Assembly: GCF_051131155.1 (NCBI RefSeq) | Contig: NZ_CP159508.1 | Span: 1,302,001-1,366,000, forward strand | DNA from: Pseudanabaena minima | GTDB taxonomy: Bacteria; Cyanobacteriota; Cyanobacteriia; Pseudanabaenales; Pseudanabaenaceae | DNA: 64,000 nt | Reading direction: 5' to 3' | In this document: piece by piece, positions 1-8,677 of the stretch | How the letters are laid out: each line of letters starts with the position of its first letter | How positions within the stretch are numbered: the first letter of the stretch is position 1 | Position numbers and translations under genes: made by a program | The notes under the pieces: model-generated | What the model saw: the letters and a program-made list of their open reading frames with translations, nothing else | What the model was told of the DNA's origin: nothing | Database searches by the model: none

Positions 1-439
1 CAATTTTGGAGATCGCTTGCTGTAAAACAGAATGTTTAGAAAGACTTGGTTCTGGTGCTCTAGTTTCTGGTGATCGCTTACTGTCCAGCTCTGGCTCTAA
101 ATCAGGGATTGTACTCGGTGATGATGTTGACAGATCTAGCATAAATTGCTCCGTCCATAGTAGGCGCTGCTCATTCATCTCTTGAGCATTGCGCCAACAA
201 TGAATTTTAAATTTGGCTACTGATTCTACATGTAAATTTTGAAGTTTGACATTGACTAATGTCAGCAATTTTTCCTTGTCAATGGCTGAATCTGTCCGAA
301 TTTGTAGCTCTAAACTACTATCGACAATTTCCACAGCGACATCAAGTTTCTGAATGTCAAGGGGCTGTAACTCCTGACAAATAATTTCGGCGATCGCCTT
401 TGGATCTCGTTTATGGGCAAGTTCGGCAATCGAAAGCAT
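1..439 (-). CDS. Hypothetical protein, C-terminus outside the window
   Basis: The minus-strand frame opens with ATG at 439 (MLSIAELAHKRDPKA...) and has no stop before the window edge, giving at least 146 codons. The N-terminal half (about residues 1-85) looks like a compact alpha/beta domain; the visible remainder is rich in Ser, Pro, Glu and Thr and looks like a linker. The frame contains in-frame HIP1-type codons (GCGATCGCC) like its neighbours. I do not recognise the family. Divergent from sqdB, with 335 bp between them. Confidence 0.7.
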   Translation of the reverse strand, partial: MLSIAELAHKRDPKAIAEIICQELQPLDIQKLDVAVEIVDSSLELQIRTDSAIDKEKLLTLVNVKLQNLHVESVAKFKIHCWRNAQEMNEQRLLWTEQFMLDLSTSSPSTIPDLEPELDSKRSPETRAPEPSLSKHSVLQQAISKI

Positions 440-576
440 ACTTGACTAATCGTCCTAGGCTAAATAGTGAATAGCTATAACTACTCTTGGCTATCTTAAT
501 TTCAATACATTACACTTGCCAATTGAAAGCTGCGATCGGCTAAATTGCGTGATTGTATCAAATATTCATTATATAG

Positions 577-635
577 ATTATTCTTAAAAAGTCGAGTGGA
601 GCGCTTTGCGCTCCACTCGACTTTTTAAGAATAAT
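577..635. repeat. Perfect 28-bp palindrome with GCGC-TTT-GCGC core
   Basis: Arms 577-604 and 608-635 pair perfectly around a TTT loop. It lies between two divergent genes, so a terminator role is less natural here than for other copies. The centre GAGCGC-TTT-GCGCTC resembles the GC-rich centre of the other palindromes, but the arm sequence is its own. The rest of 440-774 shows nothing else; 636-774 is the sqdB leader. Confidence 0.85.
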
Positions 636-774
636 CCTCAGACCCCAAACACTCCATGTGTTTCTCGACACATACAACTTAATAAATTTCGGTCTTGTGC
701 ATCACAAATGAGATAAATCCTGATAGGGTTAATTTGGAAACTGTAACTCAAATTTTTTGTAACCCACAGAATTC

Positions 775-1926
775 ATGAAAGTACTGGTAATTGGTGGCGA
801 CGGTTATTGCGGATGGGCGACAGCTTTACATCTTGCCAATAAGGGATATGAAGTTGGAGTATTAGATAGCCTAGTTCGCCGACATTGGGACAATGAGTTA
901 GGTGTTGCAACTCTTACACCGATCGCCTCTATTCAAGAGCGGATATATAAGTGGCAAGCTATTTCAGGTCAGAAAATTGATTTGTTTGTAGGTGACATCA
1001 CTAACTACGCATTTTTGCAGAGTACATTCCGTAGTTTTGAGCCTGATGCGCTGGTGCATTTTGGAGAACAGCGTTCAGCGCCATTCTCCATGATTGATCG
1101 CGAACATGCAGTCCTAACCCAAGTTAATAACGTGGTTGGCACGCTCAATTTACTGTATGCCATCAAAGAGCATAACCCTGACTGCCACCTAGTCAAACTG
1201 GGTACGATGGGCGAGTATGGCACTCCCAATATTGATATTGAAGAAGGCTATATCACCATCGAGCATAATGGGCGCAAAGACACCCTACCTTATCCCAAGC
1301 AGCCTGGAAGTTTCTACCATCTCAGCAAGGTTCACGATAGCCATAACATCCACTTTGCCTGTAAGACTTGGGGATTAAGAGCAACTGATCTGAACCAAGG
1401 CGTAGTCTATGGTGTGCTTACTGAAGAAACTGGCACTGATGAGTTACTAATTAATCGTCTTGATTATGATGGTGTATTTGGTACAGCCCTCAACCGTTTT
1501 TGTATCCAAGCAGCGATCGGACATCCTTTGACAGTTTATGGTAAGGGTGGACAAACTCGCAGTTTTCTGGATATTCGCGATACAGTGCGCTGTATTGAAC
1601 TAGCGATCGCGACACCAGCAGAGTCAGGTAAAATGCGTGTATTTAACCAATTTACTGAGCTTTTCTCGATTCGCGATCTAGCTTTTATGGTTCAGAAGGC
1701 TGGACAAACTCTTGGAATCAAAGTTGAAGTACACAATATTGACAATCCACGAGTTGAATTAGAGGAGCATTATTTCAATGCGAAAAACACCAATCTTCTC
1801 GACCTTGGTTTGCAACCTCACTTTTTATCTGATGCGCTAATCGACTCGTTACTCAACTTTGCCATCAAATATCGCGATCGCATTGACCAAAAGCAAATTT
1901 TACCAAAAGTAAAATGGCGAGCCTAG
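775..1926 (+). CDS. sqdB: UDP-sulfoquinovose synthase
   Basis: Makes UDP-sulfoquinovose from UDP-glucose and sulfite, the head-group donor for the thylakoid lipid SQDG. The 383-residue length is typical. The N-terminus has the Rossmann NAD motif GGDGYCGW (residues 7-14), followed by the family hallmark SLVRRHWDNELG. The extended-SDR catalytic Tyr-Lys pair is in YHLSKVHDS near residue 182. ATG start at 775 follows a leader of about 140 bp. No sqdX lies next to it here; the downstream neighbour is a receiver protein after a hairpin. Identification rests on strong motif recognition. Confidence 0.97.
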   Translation: MKVLVIGGDGYCGWATALHLANKGYEVGVLDSLVRRHWDNELGVATLTPIASIQERIYKWQAISGQKIDLFVGDITNYAFLQSTFRSFEPDALVHFGEQRSAPFSMIDREHAVLTQVNNVVGTLNLLYAIKEHNPDCHLVKLGTMGEYGTPNIDIEEGYITIEHNGRKDTLPYPKQPGSFYHLSKVHDSHNIHFACKTWGLRATDLNQGVVYGVLTEETGTDELLINRLDYDGVFGTALNRFCIQAAIGHPLTVYGKGGQTRSFLDIRDTVRCIELAIATPAESGKMRVFNQFTELFSIRDLAFMVQKAGQTLGIKVEVHNIDNPRVELEEHYFNAKNTNLLDLGLQPHFLSDALIDSLLNFAIKYRDRIDQKQILPKVKWRA

Positions 1927-1951
1927 TTGCCTAATGTAGCTGTCGTCAATT

Positions 1952-1990
1952 ACCCAAAAGGAAAGTAGTGGTGGTACTTTCCTTTTGGGT
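1952..1990. terminator. Hairpin after sqdB
   Basis: Arms 1952-1967 and 1975-1990 (ACCCAAAAGGAAAGTA and its complement) are perfect with a 7-nt loop, 25 bp after the sqdB stop. The ACCCAA...TTGGGT ends and the nearby TAGCTGTCGTCAA upstream match the outer parts of palindrome family A, so this may be a family member with a replaced core that now works as a terminator. Confidence 0.65.
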
Positions 1991-2082
1991 TTAGTCCCTG
2001 CGGTAGAAGCCTTAAAGTAAGAAAAGAGGTATCTTTAATTACATAACAAAGTAATTGTCAAGACCTTCTTACCGAACCTACC

Positions 2083-2460
2083 ATGACATCTTCTACAAAA
2101 ACTTTGCGCGTTTTGGTGGTGGATGACCACGAACTAACACGATGTACTTTACAGCTAGCTCTCTCACTACAATCTTGTATTGACGTTGTTGAAGTCGCAA
2201 CTAATGGCAAAGAAGCGATCGCCAAAGTACAAAACCATGAGCCTGATGTTGTGGTCATGGATCTACACATGCCTGTAATGGATGGTTGGGCAGCTTCCAA
2301 TGCCATTAAAACTGAATATCCTCATATTAAAATTGTTGCTTACTCTGCTGCTGATGGTGGCAAAGCCCAAGCTATCTCTAATGGTGCAAATATCGATGCT
2401 TTTTGTGACAAAGGGGCTTGTACTCGTAGTTTGCTAGAAGCAATTAAAAGTGTTGCTTAA
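2083..2460 (+). CDS. Single-domain response regulator
   Basis: A 125-residue stand-alone receiver (CheY-like) domain with no output domain. VLVVDDHE supplies the acidic pocket near the N-terminus; DVVVMDLHMPVMDGW contains the phosphoacceptor Asp near residue 60; the Lys of the switch region is in CDKGA near residue 110. Presumably phosphorylated by an unlinked histidine kinase and acting by protein contact. No kinase is adjacent. ATG start at 2083. The target is unknown. Confidence 0.9.
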   Translation: MTSSTKTLRVLVVDDHELTRCTLQLALSLQSCIDVVEVATNGKEAIAKVQNHEPDVVVMDLHMPVMDGWAASNAIKTEYPHIKIVAYSAADGGKAQAISNGANIDAFCDKGACTRSLLEAIKSVA

Positions 2461-2463
2461 TCG

Positions 2464-2508
2464 CCAATAAAAAATAGTCGGCGCTTTGCGCCGACTATTT
2501 TTTATTGG
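2464..2508. terminator. Perfect 21-bp palindrome, probable bidirectional terminator
   Basis: Arms 2464-2484 and 2488-2508 around TTT, core CGGCGC-TTT-GCGCCG, flanked by A/T runs. It separates two convergent genes, starts 4 bp after one stop and overlaps the stop codon (2502-2504) and last codons of the rhomboid gene. T-runs on both strands fit factor-independent termination in both directions. Confidence 0.8.
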
Positions 2509-3122
2509 GCAGTTTTGCTTGGTGACAATAACTTTGCGGCAAGAATGCCACCAATAAATCCAAATAAATGTCCCTCCCATGAGATATATGCTCTTGTTGG
2601 TAGTACACCCCAGATCATTCCTCCATAACCAATAGCGATCGCGATCGAAATAGCGATCGCGACAAAGCTTCTTTCAAAATAGCCGCGAAATAGCAGATAG
2701 CCAAAATAACCAAAAATCACACCACTCACTCCAATATGCACAGAGCAAGGTCTACCAACTATCCAAGTACCTAAACCACCTACCAGCGCCGACATTACAG
2801 ATACAAAATAAAAATCTTTAATGTTTCGCAGCATCACAAACCAACCTAAAACAACGAACGGGATGGTGTTTGCCAAAACGTGATAGAAGCCCCCATGCAA
2901 GAATGGAGCAAACAAGATTCCTCGCAAGCCAATAAAGCTATGTGGCACAATTCCTAGGGCATTAAGTCCCCGACGCAGGCCACAGCCAGTAGAAAGTAAT
3001 AGGATATTCTCAAAAATTACTTCATTTAAGGTGACAATAATCCAAAAAGCCGCTACCAAAGCCGCCAAGATTTTAACTTGAGTTTTTAGCTCACCACCAA
3101 TAGCTTGCAGATTTAGCTTCAT
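2502..3122 (-). CDS. Rhomboid-family intramembrane serine protease
   Basis: 206 residues with about six hydrophobic helices. The catalytic serine motif GVSG is in HIGVSGVIFGYFG (about residue 133) and the catalytic histidine in WEGHLFGFIGG (about residue 185). The HGGFYHVLANTIPF segment matches the conserved helix-2 region (H..xHxxxN). It would cleave membrane-protein substrates within the bilayer of the plasma or thylakoid membrane; substrates are unknown. The last codons and the stop lie inside a palindrome. ATG at 3122. Confidence 0.88.
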   Translation of the reverse strand: MKLNLQAIGGELKTQVKILAALVAAFWIIVTLNEVIFENILLLSTGCGLRRGLNALGIVPHSFIGLRGILFAPFLHGGFYHVLANTIPFVVLGWFVMLRNIKDFYFVSVMSALVGGLGTWIVGRPCSVHIGVSGVIFGYFGYLLFRGYFERSFVAIAISIAIAIGYGGMIWGVLPTRAYISWEGHLFGFIGGILAAKLLSPSKTAQ

Positions 3123-3236
3123 GATTTTTACACCGAATCATAAGTTGATTGCATCTTTACACAGTCTAAATCATAGCAATCCTAGCCTAAGATGCTTTAC
3201 GGCTGTACTCCAAAGCATTCCCCTAATGGCATATAG

Positions 3237-3329
3237 CAATCTAAGTTTTGCTTAGAACATAAAACCCAAAAGATGAGTGGCGGCGCGAAGCGCCGCCACT
3301 CATCTTTTGGGTAAGCAAAACTTAGATTG
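3237..3329. repeat. Family A palindromic element with nested outer arms
   Basis: Inner arms 3264-3286 and 3290-3312 pair perfectly round GAA, with core GGCGGCGC-GAA-GCGCCGCC and outer ACCCAA...TTGGGT. A second pair of arms, 3237-3254 and 3312-3329 (CAATCTAAGTTTTGCTTA and complement), encloses them. The spacer CTTAGAACATAAAACCC on the left matches the spacer of other copies (TTAGGACATAAAACCC). It lies between two minus-strand genes. Confidence 0.85.
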
Positions 3330-3345
3330 ATATAAATCCATAAAC

Positions 3346-3504
3346 TTAAGGCTTCTCAATAATTCGGATATTCACGTATTGATCATTTTTCATCTTTTCT
3401 TTGATCCGTTTTTCAACTTCCTGTTCTTGCTTCTTTTGGGCATCATTGAGTGCCTGACTAATCCACAAACAGTAACCAACGATTATAGCGCCAAAAAATT
3501 CCAT
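3346..3504 (-). CDS. Small membrane-anchored protein, 52 aa
   Basis: An ORF below the usual length cut-off: ATG at 3504 to TAA at 3346. It encodes one N-terminal hydrophobic segment (MEFFGAIIVGYCLWISQAL) followed by a strongly charged helical tail (about residues 21-41: DAQKKQEQEVEKRIKEKMK) and a beta-like end (YVNIRIIEKP). That anchor-plus-charged-helix layout is common for real small cyanobacterial proteins. No strong RBS is seen; a CCATGTAAATT sequence is directly duplicated around the start. Function unknown. Confidence 0.6.
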   Translation of the reverse strand: MEFFGAIIVGYCLWISQALNDAQKKQEQEVEKRIKEKMKNDQYVNIRIIEKP

Positions 3505-3940
3505 GTAAATTCCATGTAAATTTATGGAAATGGATAGTACAGCAGGGGAATTTTATTAGTCAAGTAATTAGCTATAAAAACATTAGAAATTAACATTTAG
3601 TAATCAGAAACAACTTGAAGCTAGGGATATTACAAGGCAAAAGATTTAGCTGTATGGCTTTCAGGGCTCAAGCGACCTAGCGATCGTGATATATTTAGCT
3701 TTTGGAAGGGATCGAATTTTGATACTTTCATTACATTTTATTTTAACGACAAGCATTTTGTATGTTATGTTGTTACATGGCACAAGAGTGTCGTATCAAT
3801 TTGATTAATCGCAGGTAGCACGTAATCAATAGCTCCAATTTAAGCTAACAAGTAGCAAACAAGTTTTTTAAACAAGTTTTTTGTAGCGGCTGCTCTAGTC
3901 ACCTGCTGAAGATTTTATAGCGTAGAGGTTTTCTATTATC
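3505..3940. promoter_or_regulatory. Long leader upstream of the RRM gene
   Basis: 436 bp with no convincing ORF in any frame. It lies between the divergent small-protein gene and the RRM gene and ends in a direct repeat of AACAAGTTTTT (about 3858-3880). Cyanobacterial rbp genes of this type are known to have long regulated 5' leaders, so a thermoregulated leader is a reasonable inference but is not shown by the sequence. Confidence 0.35.
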
Positions 3941-4459
3941 ATGTCCATTCGCCTTTATGTTGGCAACTTGCCAGCAGAATTAGATCGCCAAGCTCTAGAA
4001 AAAATTTTCAATGAATCAGGTGATTCAGTATCTCTGAAAGTTATAACTGATCGCAAAACAGGCAAATGCCGTGGTTTTGGGTTTGTGACTGTCGGCTCTG
4101 ATGAAGTTGCTGACATCGTCATTGAGAAATTTAATGGTTATGACTTCAATGGTGCTGTATTGAAGCTAGAAAAAGCTTTGCCTCGTACTAAAGGTAAAGC
4201 CGAAGATGGCTCTGATTTAGAAGAAGGTGCTGATGATTCATCTGAGTCAAAGAGCGAGTCTTCAGTAACAAGTACAGTTGATGCTCCAATTAAAGCAGCA
4301 GCGAAACGCAAAAAACGTAATAACAACAACAAGAAGACAACTAGCAGTACATCTAGCTCTAGTAGTTCTTCTGAAGCCCACCAACCTGATCCCCGTTGGG
4401 CTTCAGAGCTAGAGCGTTTGAAGCAGCAGCTTTTGGAAGCTCAAGGTGCAGCTAAGTAA
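3941..4459 (+). CDS. RRM-type RNA-binding protein
   Basis: 172 residues. The first 80 or so form one RNA recognition motif with RNP2 (RLYVGNL, residues 4-10) and RNP1 (KCRGFGFVTV, about residues 44-53). An acidic Ser-rich linker, a basic stretch (AAKRKKRNNNNKK) and a poly-Ser run follow. The tail PDPRWASELERLKQQLLEAQ is predicted helical. Cyanobacterial Rbp proteins are usually about 80-150 aa, so this is a long form. Family members bind U-rich RNA and some direct thylakoid-protein mRNAs to membranes; which role applies here is not known. Confidence 0.92.
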   Translation: MSIRLYVGNLPAELDRQALEKIFNESGDSVSLKVITDRKTGKCRGFGFVTVGSDEVADIVIEKFNGYDFNGAVLKLEKALPRTKGKAEDGSDLEEGADDSSESKSESSVTSTVDAPIKAAAKRKKRNNNNKKTTSSTSSSSSSSEAHQPDPRWASELERLKQQLLEAQGAAK

Positions 4460-4494
4460 ATCTGATAAAAAGCTTCTTTTAATGAGGCTTTATC

Positions 4495-4533
4495 AAAAAA
4501 GAGAGTCGGCGCAAATCGCCGACTCTCTTTTTT
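4495..4533. terminator. Bidirectional terminator between convergent genes
   Basis: Perfect 17-bp stem (4495-4511 and 4517-4533) with an A6 run on the left and T6 on the right, loop CAAAT, centred on GTCGGCG...CGCCGAC. It sits between the stops of the RRM gene (4459) and the DUF218 gene (4546). Confidence 0.85.
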
Positions 4534-4545
4534 ATTGGGTTTTTA

Positions 4546-5865
4546 TTAGGTTGGTTGCTTGGGATAGTAAGAGCGTTCATCTGTTAATGGTGGGCGCAAC
4601 CAGAATCTAAGTGTGTAAAAGACTAATTCTTTGATTTCTGTCCATACTCTTTCAGACTCGACAAAAGCCTCAGCATTAAACAGAAAATATTGTGGTTTGA
4701 GCCGAAATTGCTTACCGATCGGCCAAGGACATTGCTCTCCAAGATTACTATGGCTATCGGAAGGATAACTAGCAGTTGTCAGAGAAGCATTAAGATCTTG
4801 GTTTCTAAAAGATAAAAAAGCACGTGTTGCTTCAATAGGAGAAGTAATCAGTAAAATCCTCCTACTATTACGGGTATCTTCGGCAATTAGCTTATTTGTT
4901 TCCATAGATTTGATCAGCTTACTAATTTCATCGCCACTACTTCGTACTGTCCGACCTGATGGCTCAATAATCACAAAAGGACGAATGAAAGAAATATTTG
5001 GGAAACTAGTCAATGTACTACACATTTGATCGGCTTCAGTAAGATCTACGTCAGGAATACCTTCGCTAGGACTAGCGGGATTTGTAAAGTAGCCTTCATA
5101 ACGGGGGTCAAATCGTAATCCAATATTTGGTATACCTGCTCGACTGGCGATCTGATCTCTGACATTTTCCTTGGTGCGTGTTGGTGGAGATGGTGGAGAT
5201 GTCATGCAAGGATACCCTTTAGTCGATGGATAAGATATGCGTCTACCGCCACTTAAGATGATGTATGGCTTTTTTTGCATGTCAGCTTCGTTCCATAATC
5301 TGATCGCTTCTTGGAGTCGAGGTTCATAGGGAGGATTTTCAGCAAGGACAACAATAAGGTCGTAGACTCCGCGTTTAAAATCCAGCAGTTCTTGTTCTGT
5401 CAAATTGCGAACTGGGCGACGGTAAGATTGCTCGATCGCATTGGCTCCTTGCTGTTCTAAATAACAGGTAAATAGTTCTGAGGTGGCGTTGTTTGTAGCG
5501 ATCGCAAAGAGCAATAAAACTATTAATATCTCTTTACTAACGATAGCAAGTTTATCTGAAGCGCCCTTGTTATCTACCTTGTCACCACTTTTAATTTTTA
5601 GATCTTTGAGTCTTAACCAGAAGTTAAAGAATAGCAATAGTAGGATAATTCCAACTAGCGTAAATGGAAAAGTGAGGAAATCAACAACAATTCTAGGGAT
5701 TGGTTCTTCAACAAATCTGAAGTTAGCAAAAATAATTGCAATTAGTGCCGTAAATATGACTAATCCAAAAAGACGAAACCAGTCCTTGGGAATAGCCCTA
5801 AACAGGATTACAAAAATTGGGATTGCAATAATCCAAATCAGAATATTGGTTAATAGATCAAACAC
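4546..5865 (-). CDS. DUF218 / YdcF-like membrane protein
   Basis: 439 residues. Four hydrophobic segments occupy about residues 5-130. A soluble domain follows with DLIVVLAENPP, RLQEAIRLWNEADMQ and YIILSGG (about residues 170-215), and later RRILLITSPIEATRAFLSF, the pattern of DUF218 (SanA/YdcF) proteins. The domain carries a long insertion (about 220-310). DUF218 proteins are linked to envelope polysaccharide metabolism, but the reaction is unclear. Family assignment is by pattern only; the large insert makes it divergent. Confidence 0.65.
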   Translation of the reverse strand: MFDLLTNILIWIIAIPIFVILFRAIPKDWFRLFGLVIFTALIAIIFANFRFVEEPIPRIVVDFLTFPFTLVGIILLLLFFNFWLRLKDLKIKSGDKVDNKGASDKLAIVSKEILIVLLLFAIATNNATSELFTCYLEQQGANAIEQSYRRPVRNLTEQELLDFKRGVYDLIVVLAENPPYEPRLQEAIRLWNEADMQKKPYIILSGGRRISYPSTKGYPCMTSPPSPPTRTKENVRDQIASRAGIPNIGLRFDPRYEGYFTNPASPSEGIPDVDLTEADQMCSTLTSFPNISFIRPFVIIEPSGRTVRSSGDEISKLIKSMETNKLIAEDTRNSRRILLITSPIEATRAFLSFRNQDLNASLTTASYPSDSHSNLGEQCPWPIGKQFRLKPQYFLFNAEAFVESERVWTEIKELVFYTLRFWLRPPLTDERSYYPKQPT

Positions 5866-5902
5866 TACCCCTCCAAAATTCTTTTACTATTGCTTGTGAA
5901 GT

Positions 5903-5953
5903 AAAAAACAAGAGAGAACAGGGCTATTTGCACCTTATTCTCCCTTGTTTTTT
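5903..5953. terminator. Hairpin in the lipA upstream region
   Basis: Arms 5903-5918 and 5938-5953 (AAAAAACAAGAGAGAA against TTCTCCCTTGTTTTTT, one mismatch) with a 19-nt loop. It sits just upstream of the DUF218 start, so it may end transcription coming from further upstream, or simply be another repeat. Confidence 0.45.
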
Positions 5954-6067
5954 GCTTGTGTCCCATGCATCATGACGGCTATTAAAATGTGTCAGTGCAA
6001 TATGCTAGTCAATAGGGTTGCATCTGTAAAGGGTTTTGTCAGGTTTTATCCGACTTTTTATGACAAG

Positions 6068-6190
6068 CCTATAAATTCAGTATTGGTGTAGCAATAATAA
6101 ACCCAAGGAGAGAGTTACGACGCTTCGCGCTGTAACTCTCTCCTTGGGTTGGGCTACCGTTATACTTTGCTATGGCTCTAAATTTATAGG
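6068..6190. repeat. Family A palindromic element with outer arms, upstream of lipA
   Basis: Inner arms 6100-6123 and 6127-6150 (AACCCAAGGAGAGAGTTAC...) pair around TTC with one mismatch and one G-U pair near the centre (GACGC-TTC-GCGCT). Outer inverted sequences CCTATAAATT (6068-6077) and AATTTATAGG (6181-6190) enclose it. It lies in the 362-bp gap between the divergent DUF218 gene and lipA and must be part of the lipA 5' region. Confidence 0.75.
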
Positions 6191-6227
6191 TTTTAATAAG
6201 AGAGCTATATATTTTTTATATAACGAT

Positions 6228-7094
6228 ATGTCCGCCAAAGAAGAGTTACGTTTACCCAGTTGGTTGCGCCCACAAATCGGCAAAGCTGATGAAATCTCTG
6301 AAGTTCAGCAAATTATTAAGCAGCGAGGGATTCATACCATTTGCGAGGAGGGACGCTGTCCAAATCGTGCGGAATGTTATTCCCAGAAGACAGCAACTTT
6401 TTTATTAATGGGACCTACTTGTACTCGTGCTTGTGGTTTTTGCCAAGTGGATAAGGGACATAAGCCCATGCGACTTGATCCCGATGAAGCGAGGAAAGTG
6501 GCGGAGGCAGTAAATTTGTTGGGATTGGACTATGTGGTCTTGACTTCGGTGGCGCGGGACGATTTGGCGGATCAGGGGGCTAGCTGTTTTGTGGATACGA
6601 TGCAAGAGATTCGCCGATCGCGTCCAAATGTCAAAATCGAAGTGCTAACTCCTGATTTTCGGGGTGATCGCCATTGCGTTGAGACGGTTGCTTTGGCTGC
6701 GCCTGTATGCTATAACCACAATATTGAGACTGTAAGGCGTTTGCAGGGTAAAGTGCGACGTGGGGCGAAGTACGAGCGATCGCTATCGGTTTTAGCGATG
6801 GTAAAAGAGATCGATTCACGCATTATTACCAAATCAGGGCTAATGGTGGGGCATGGTGAAACGGTGGAAGAGCTAACGGAGACGATGCAAGACTTGTATG
6901 CGATCGGTTGCAGTTCGTTGACGATCGGACAATATCTACGTCCATCCCTTGATCACTTGCCTGTACAGAAATACTGGACTCCTGAGGAGTTTGATGAGCT
7001 AGGGGCGATCGCTAAACAGATTGGTTTTGCCCATGTGCGATCAGGAGCTTTGGTACGCAGTTCCTATCATGCCAGCCATCTTTCCCAAAAATAA
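6228..7094 (+). CDS. lipA: Lipoyl synthase
   Basis: Radical-SAM enzyme that inserts two sulfurs into protein-bound octanoyl groups. The radical-SAM cluster motif is CTRACGFC (CxxxCxxC). The auxiliary cluster cysteines are in CEEGRCPNRAEC (CxxxxCxxxxxC), and the C-terminal RSSYHA motif supplies the family serine. I choose ATG 6228 (MSAKEELRLPSWLRPQ), giving 288 aa, a normal length; the longer frame from 6144 would start in a palindrome with a non-ATG codon. The last codons and the stop lie in the next palindrome. lipB is not adjacent. Confidence 0.96.
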   Translation: MSAKEELRLPSWLRPQIGKADEISEVQQIIKQRGIHTICEEGRCPNRAECYSQKTATFLLMGPTCTRACGFCQVDKGHKPMRLDPDEARKVAEAVNLLGLDYVVLTSVARDDLADQGASCFVDTMQEIRRSRPNVKIEVLTPDFRGDRHCVETVALAAPVCYNHNIETVRRLQGKVRRGAKYERSLSVLAMVKEIDSRIITKSGLMVGHGETVEELTETMQDLYAIGCSSLTIGQYLRPSLDHLPVQKYWTPEEFDELGAIAKQIGFAHVRSGALVRSSYHASHLSQK

Positions 7095-7130
7095 AGCAGG
7101 GGCGTTTCGCACCCCTGCTTTATTTTTGGG
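7084..7130. repeat. Palindrome overlapping the lipA stop codon
   Basis: Arms 7084-7102 and 7112-7130 (CCCAAAAATAAAGCAGGGG and complement), loop CGTTTCGCA. The left arm contains the final lipA codons and the TAA at 7092-7094. The CCCAA...TTGGG ends match family A. Likely doubles as the lipA terminator. Confidence 0.8.
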
Positions 7131-7140
7131 TTTGTCTTTC

Positions 7141-7174
7141 AACTCACAAAAGTGTCGCGACACTTTTGTGAGTT
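7141..7174. repeat. Perfect loop-free 34-bp palindrome
   Basis: AACTCACAAAAGTGTCG is followed immediately by its reverse complement. The CACAAAAGTGT sequence recurs in degenerate form at 11303-11336 and 11413-11430 and is close to the CACAAA/TTTGTG ends of palindrome family B. The rest of 7175-7367 shows nothing recognisable. Confidence 0.8.
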
Positions 7175-7367
7175 GTTATCATAGTGCTCTGCACGAAAAA
7201 AAAGCGGGTCATGGCAACGTCAGTAAATCCACTTCCCGCTAACTCTTGTTCAATGAAACAATTGAGACGCATGTATAACTTCCCACGAAGCGAAAAGGGT
7301 TTTCATCAGCTAAAGCGCTTATTTGAAATGCTTTCTATATAAGCATTTTGGCTTGATTCAGAAATTT

Positions 7368-8528
7368 CTAATTGCTGTACCAAATGCTTTCGATGCGATC
7401 GCTAATATCTATAGCCATATCATGAGTCTCTGCCAAAATTGTAACGTGACCAAGTTTGCGTCCGACTGAGGAACTCTTTTTTTCATACCAATGGATATGA
7501 GTATTAGGGAAACTAGCGATCGCCTCGCGTTTTTCTAAATAATCAGCATCTATGCCAGAGGTCTTTTCAAAACCCAGCAAATTGACCATCACCGCTACAG
7601 GTGCAACCATCGAGACGTTACCTAATTTCCTCCCACTAACAACGCGCAATAATTGCTCAAATTGGGAAGTTTGACATCCTTCGATGGTGTAATGCCCTGA
7701 ATTATGGGTACGCGGCGCAATTTCATTAACGCTGACTTCGCCTTCGACTGTTAAAAAGAATTCGATTCCAAATATCCCGATCGCCTCTAGGGTGGTCAAA
7801 ATTTGTTTGGCTATGGTTTCCACTTTTTTACTAATAGTGGGGTCAATCCTTGCAGGGGCGATCGTGCGACGACAAACTTGATTGGTTTGTAGAGTTTCGA
7901 CAACGGGATAAATGGCGATTTCACCTGATTCTGATCGCGCCGCAATCACAGCAAGCTCTTGCTCAAAGGGAATAAAGGCTTCAGCGATCGCAGGGGCTTG
8001 ACGCATACTTTCCCAAGCCGATCGCAATTCAATTTCATTAGCAATTACCCAAGTACCTTTGCCGTCATAGCCATGTCTTCTGGCTTTGAGTACTAGGGGA
8101 TAACTCAATTTTTCAGCCGCTGCTAACAGTTCTGATTCTGTCTCAACACTATAAAATTCGGGTGTGGGTATATGATGCTTGCGAAAATGTTGGCGTTGGT
8201 TTAGCTTATCGACGGAGATCGCCAAGGTTTCTAATTTTGGTAAAAACAATAAGCTGCGATCGCCTTTGCGATCAATCAGTTTTTGTAACGCAACCAAATC
8301 GACAAATTCATTCTCAAAGGTAATTGCTTGGCAATGCTCGGCGAGCTTAGCTGTAGCATTAGCATCATCAACCTTACCGTAAATCACGCGATCGGCAACA
8401 GTTACAGCTGAATCATCAGGGCTTGATGCTTGAACGGTTAGCTCAATTTCAAGATGCTTGGCAGCGATCGCCATCATCCACGCCAGTTGTCCGCCACCAA
8501 TCACCCCGATTTTTTGTCGAGTACCCAC
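7368..8528 (-). CDS. purK: N5-carboxyaminoimidazole ribonucleotide synthase
   Basis: ATP-grasp enzyme of purine biosynthesis (AIR + bicarbonate + ATP to N5-CAIR). The N-terminal GGGQLAWMMA and TFENEFVD segments, the ATP-grasp signature LKARRHGYDGKGTWV, and the Mg/ATP motif VNEIAPRTHNSGHYTIEGC (about residues 265-285) are diagnostic. 386 aa is normal. Starts with GTG at 8528 (MGTRQKIGVIGGGQLAWMMA). purE is not adjacent in this window. Confidence 0.96.
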   Translation of the reverse strand: MGTRQKIGVIGGGQLAWMMAIAAKHLEIELTVQASSPDDSAVTVADRVIYGKVDDANATAKLAEHCQAITFENEFVDLVALQKLIDRKGDRSLLFLPKLETLAISVDKLNQRQHFRKHHIPTPEFYSVETESELLAAAEKLSYPLVLKARRHGYDGKGTWVIANEIELRSAWESMRQAPAIAEAFIPFEQELAVIAARSESGEIAIYPVVETLQTNQVCRRTIAPARIDPTISKKVETIAKQILTTLEAIGIFGIEFFLTVEGEVSVNEIAPRTHNSGHYTIEGCQTSQFEQLLRVVSGRKLGNVSMVAPVAVMVNLLGFEKTSGIDADYLEKREAIASFPNTHIHWYEKKSSSVGRKLGHVTILAETHDMAIDISDRIESIWYSN

Positions 8529-8625
8529 TACAAAATCCCTAAATCAATATTCGTATGACAAATAGCTTCTCATTATAGCTTTACTGTTCACACTGAAATA
8601 CTTTCGGCATGAACAGTTAAGTAAT

Positions 8626-8677
8626 CCGTATTTCATCGTAGTGGCAATTCATGAATTGCCACTACGATGAAATACGG
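8626..8677. repeat. Perfect loop-free 52-bp palindrome
   Basis: CCGTATTTCATCGTAGTGGC... (8626-8651) is followed immediately by its exact complement (8652-8677). It has no GC-rich family A core. It lies between the divergent purK and the monooxygenase-like gene. Just upstream, ACTGTTCA (8583-8590) and TGAACAGT (8610-8617) form another short inverted repeat. No convincing gene fills 8529-8868. Confidence 0.85.
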
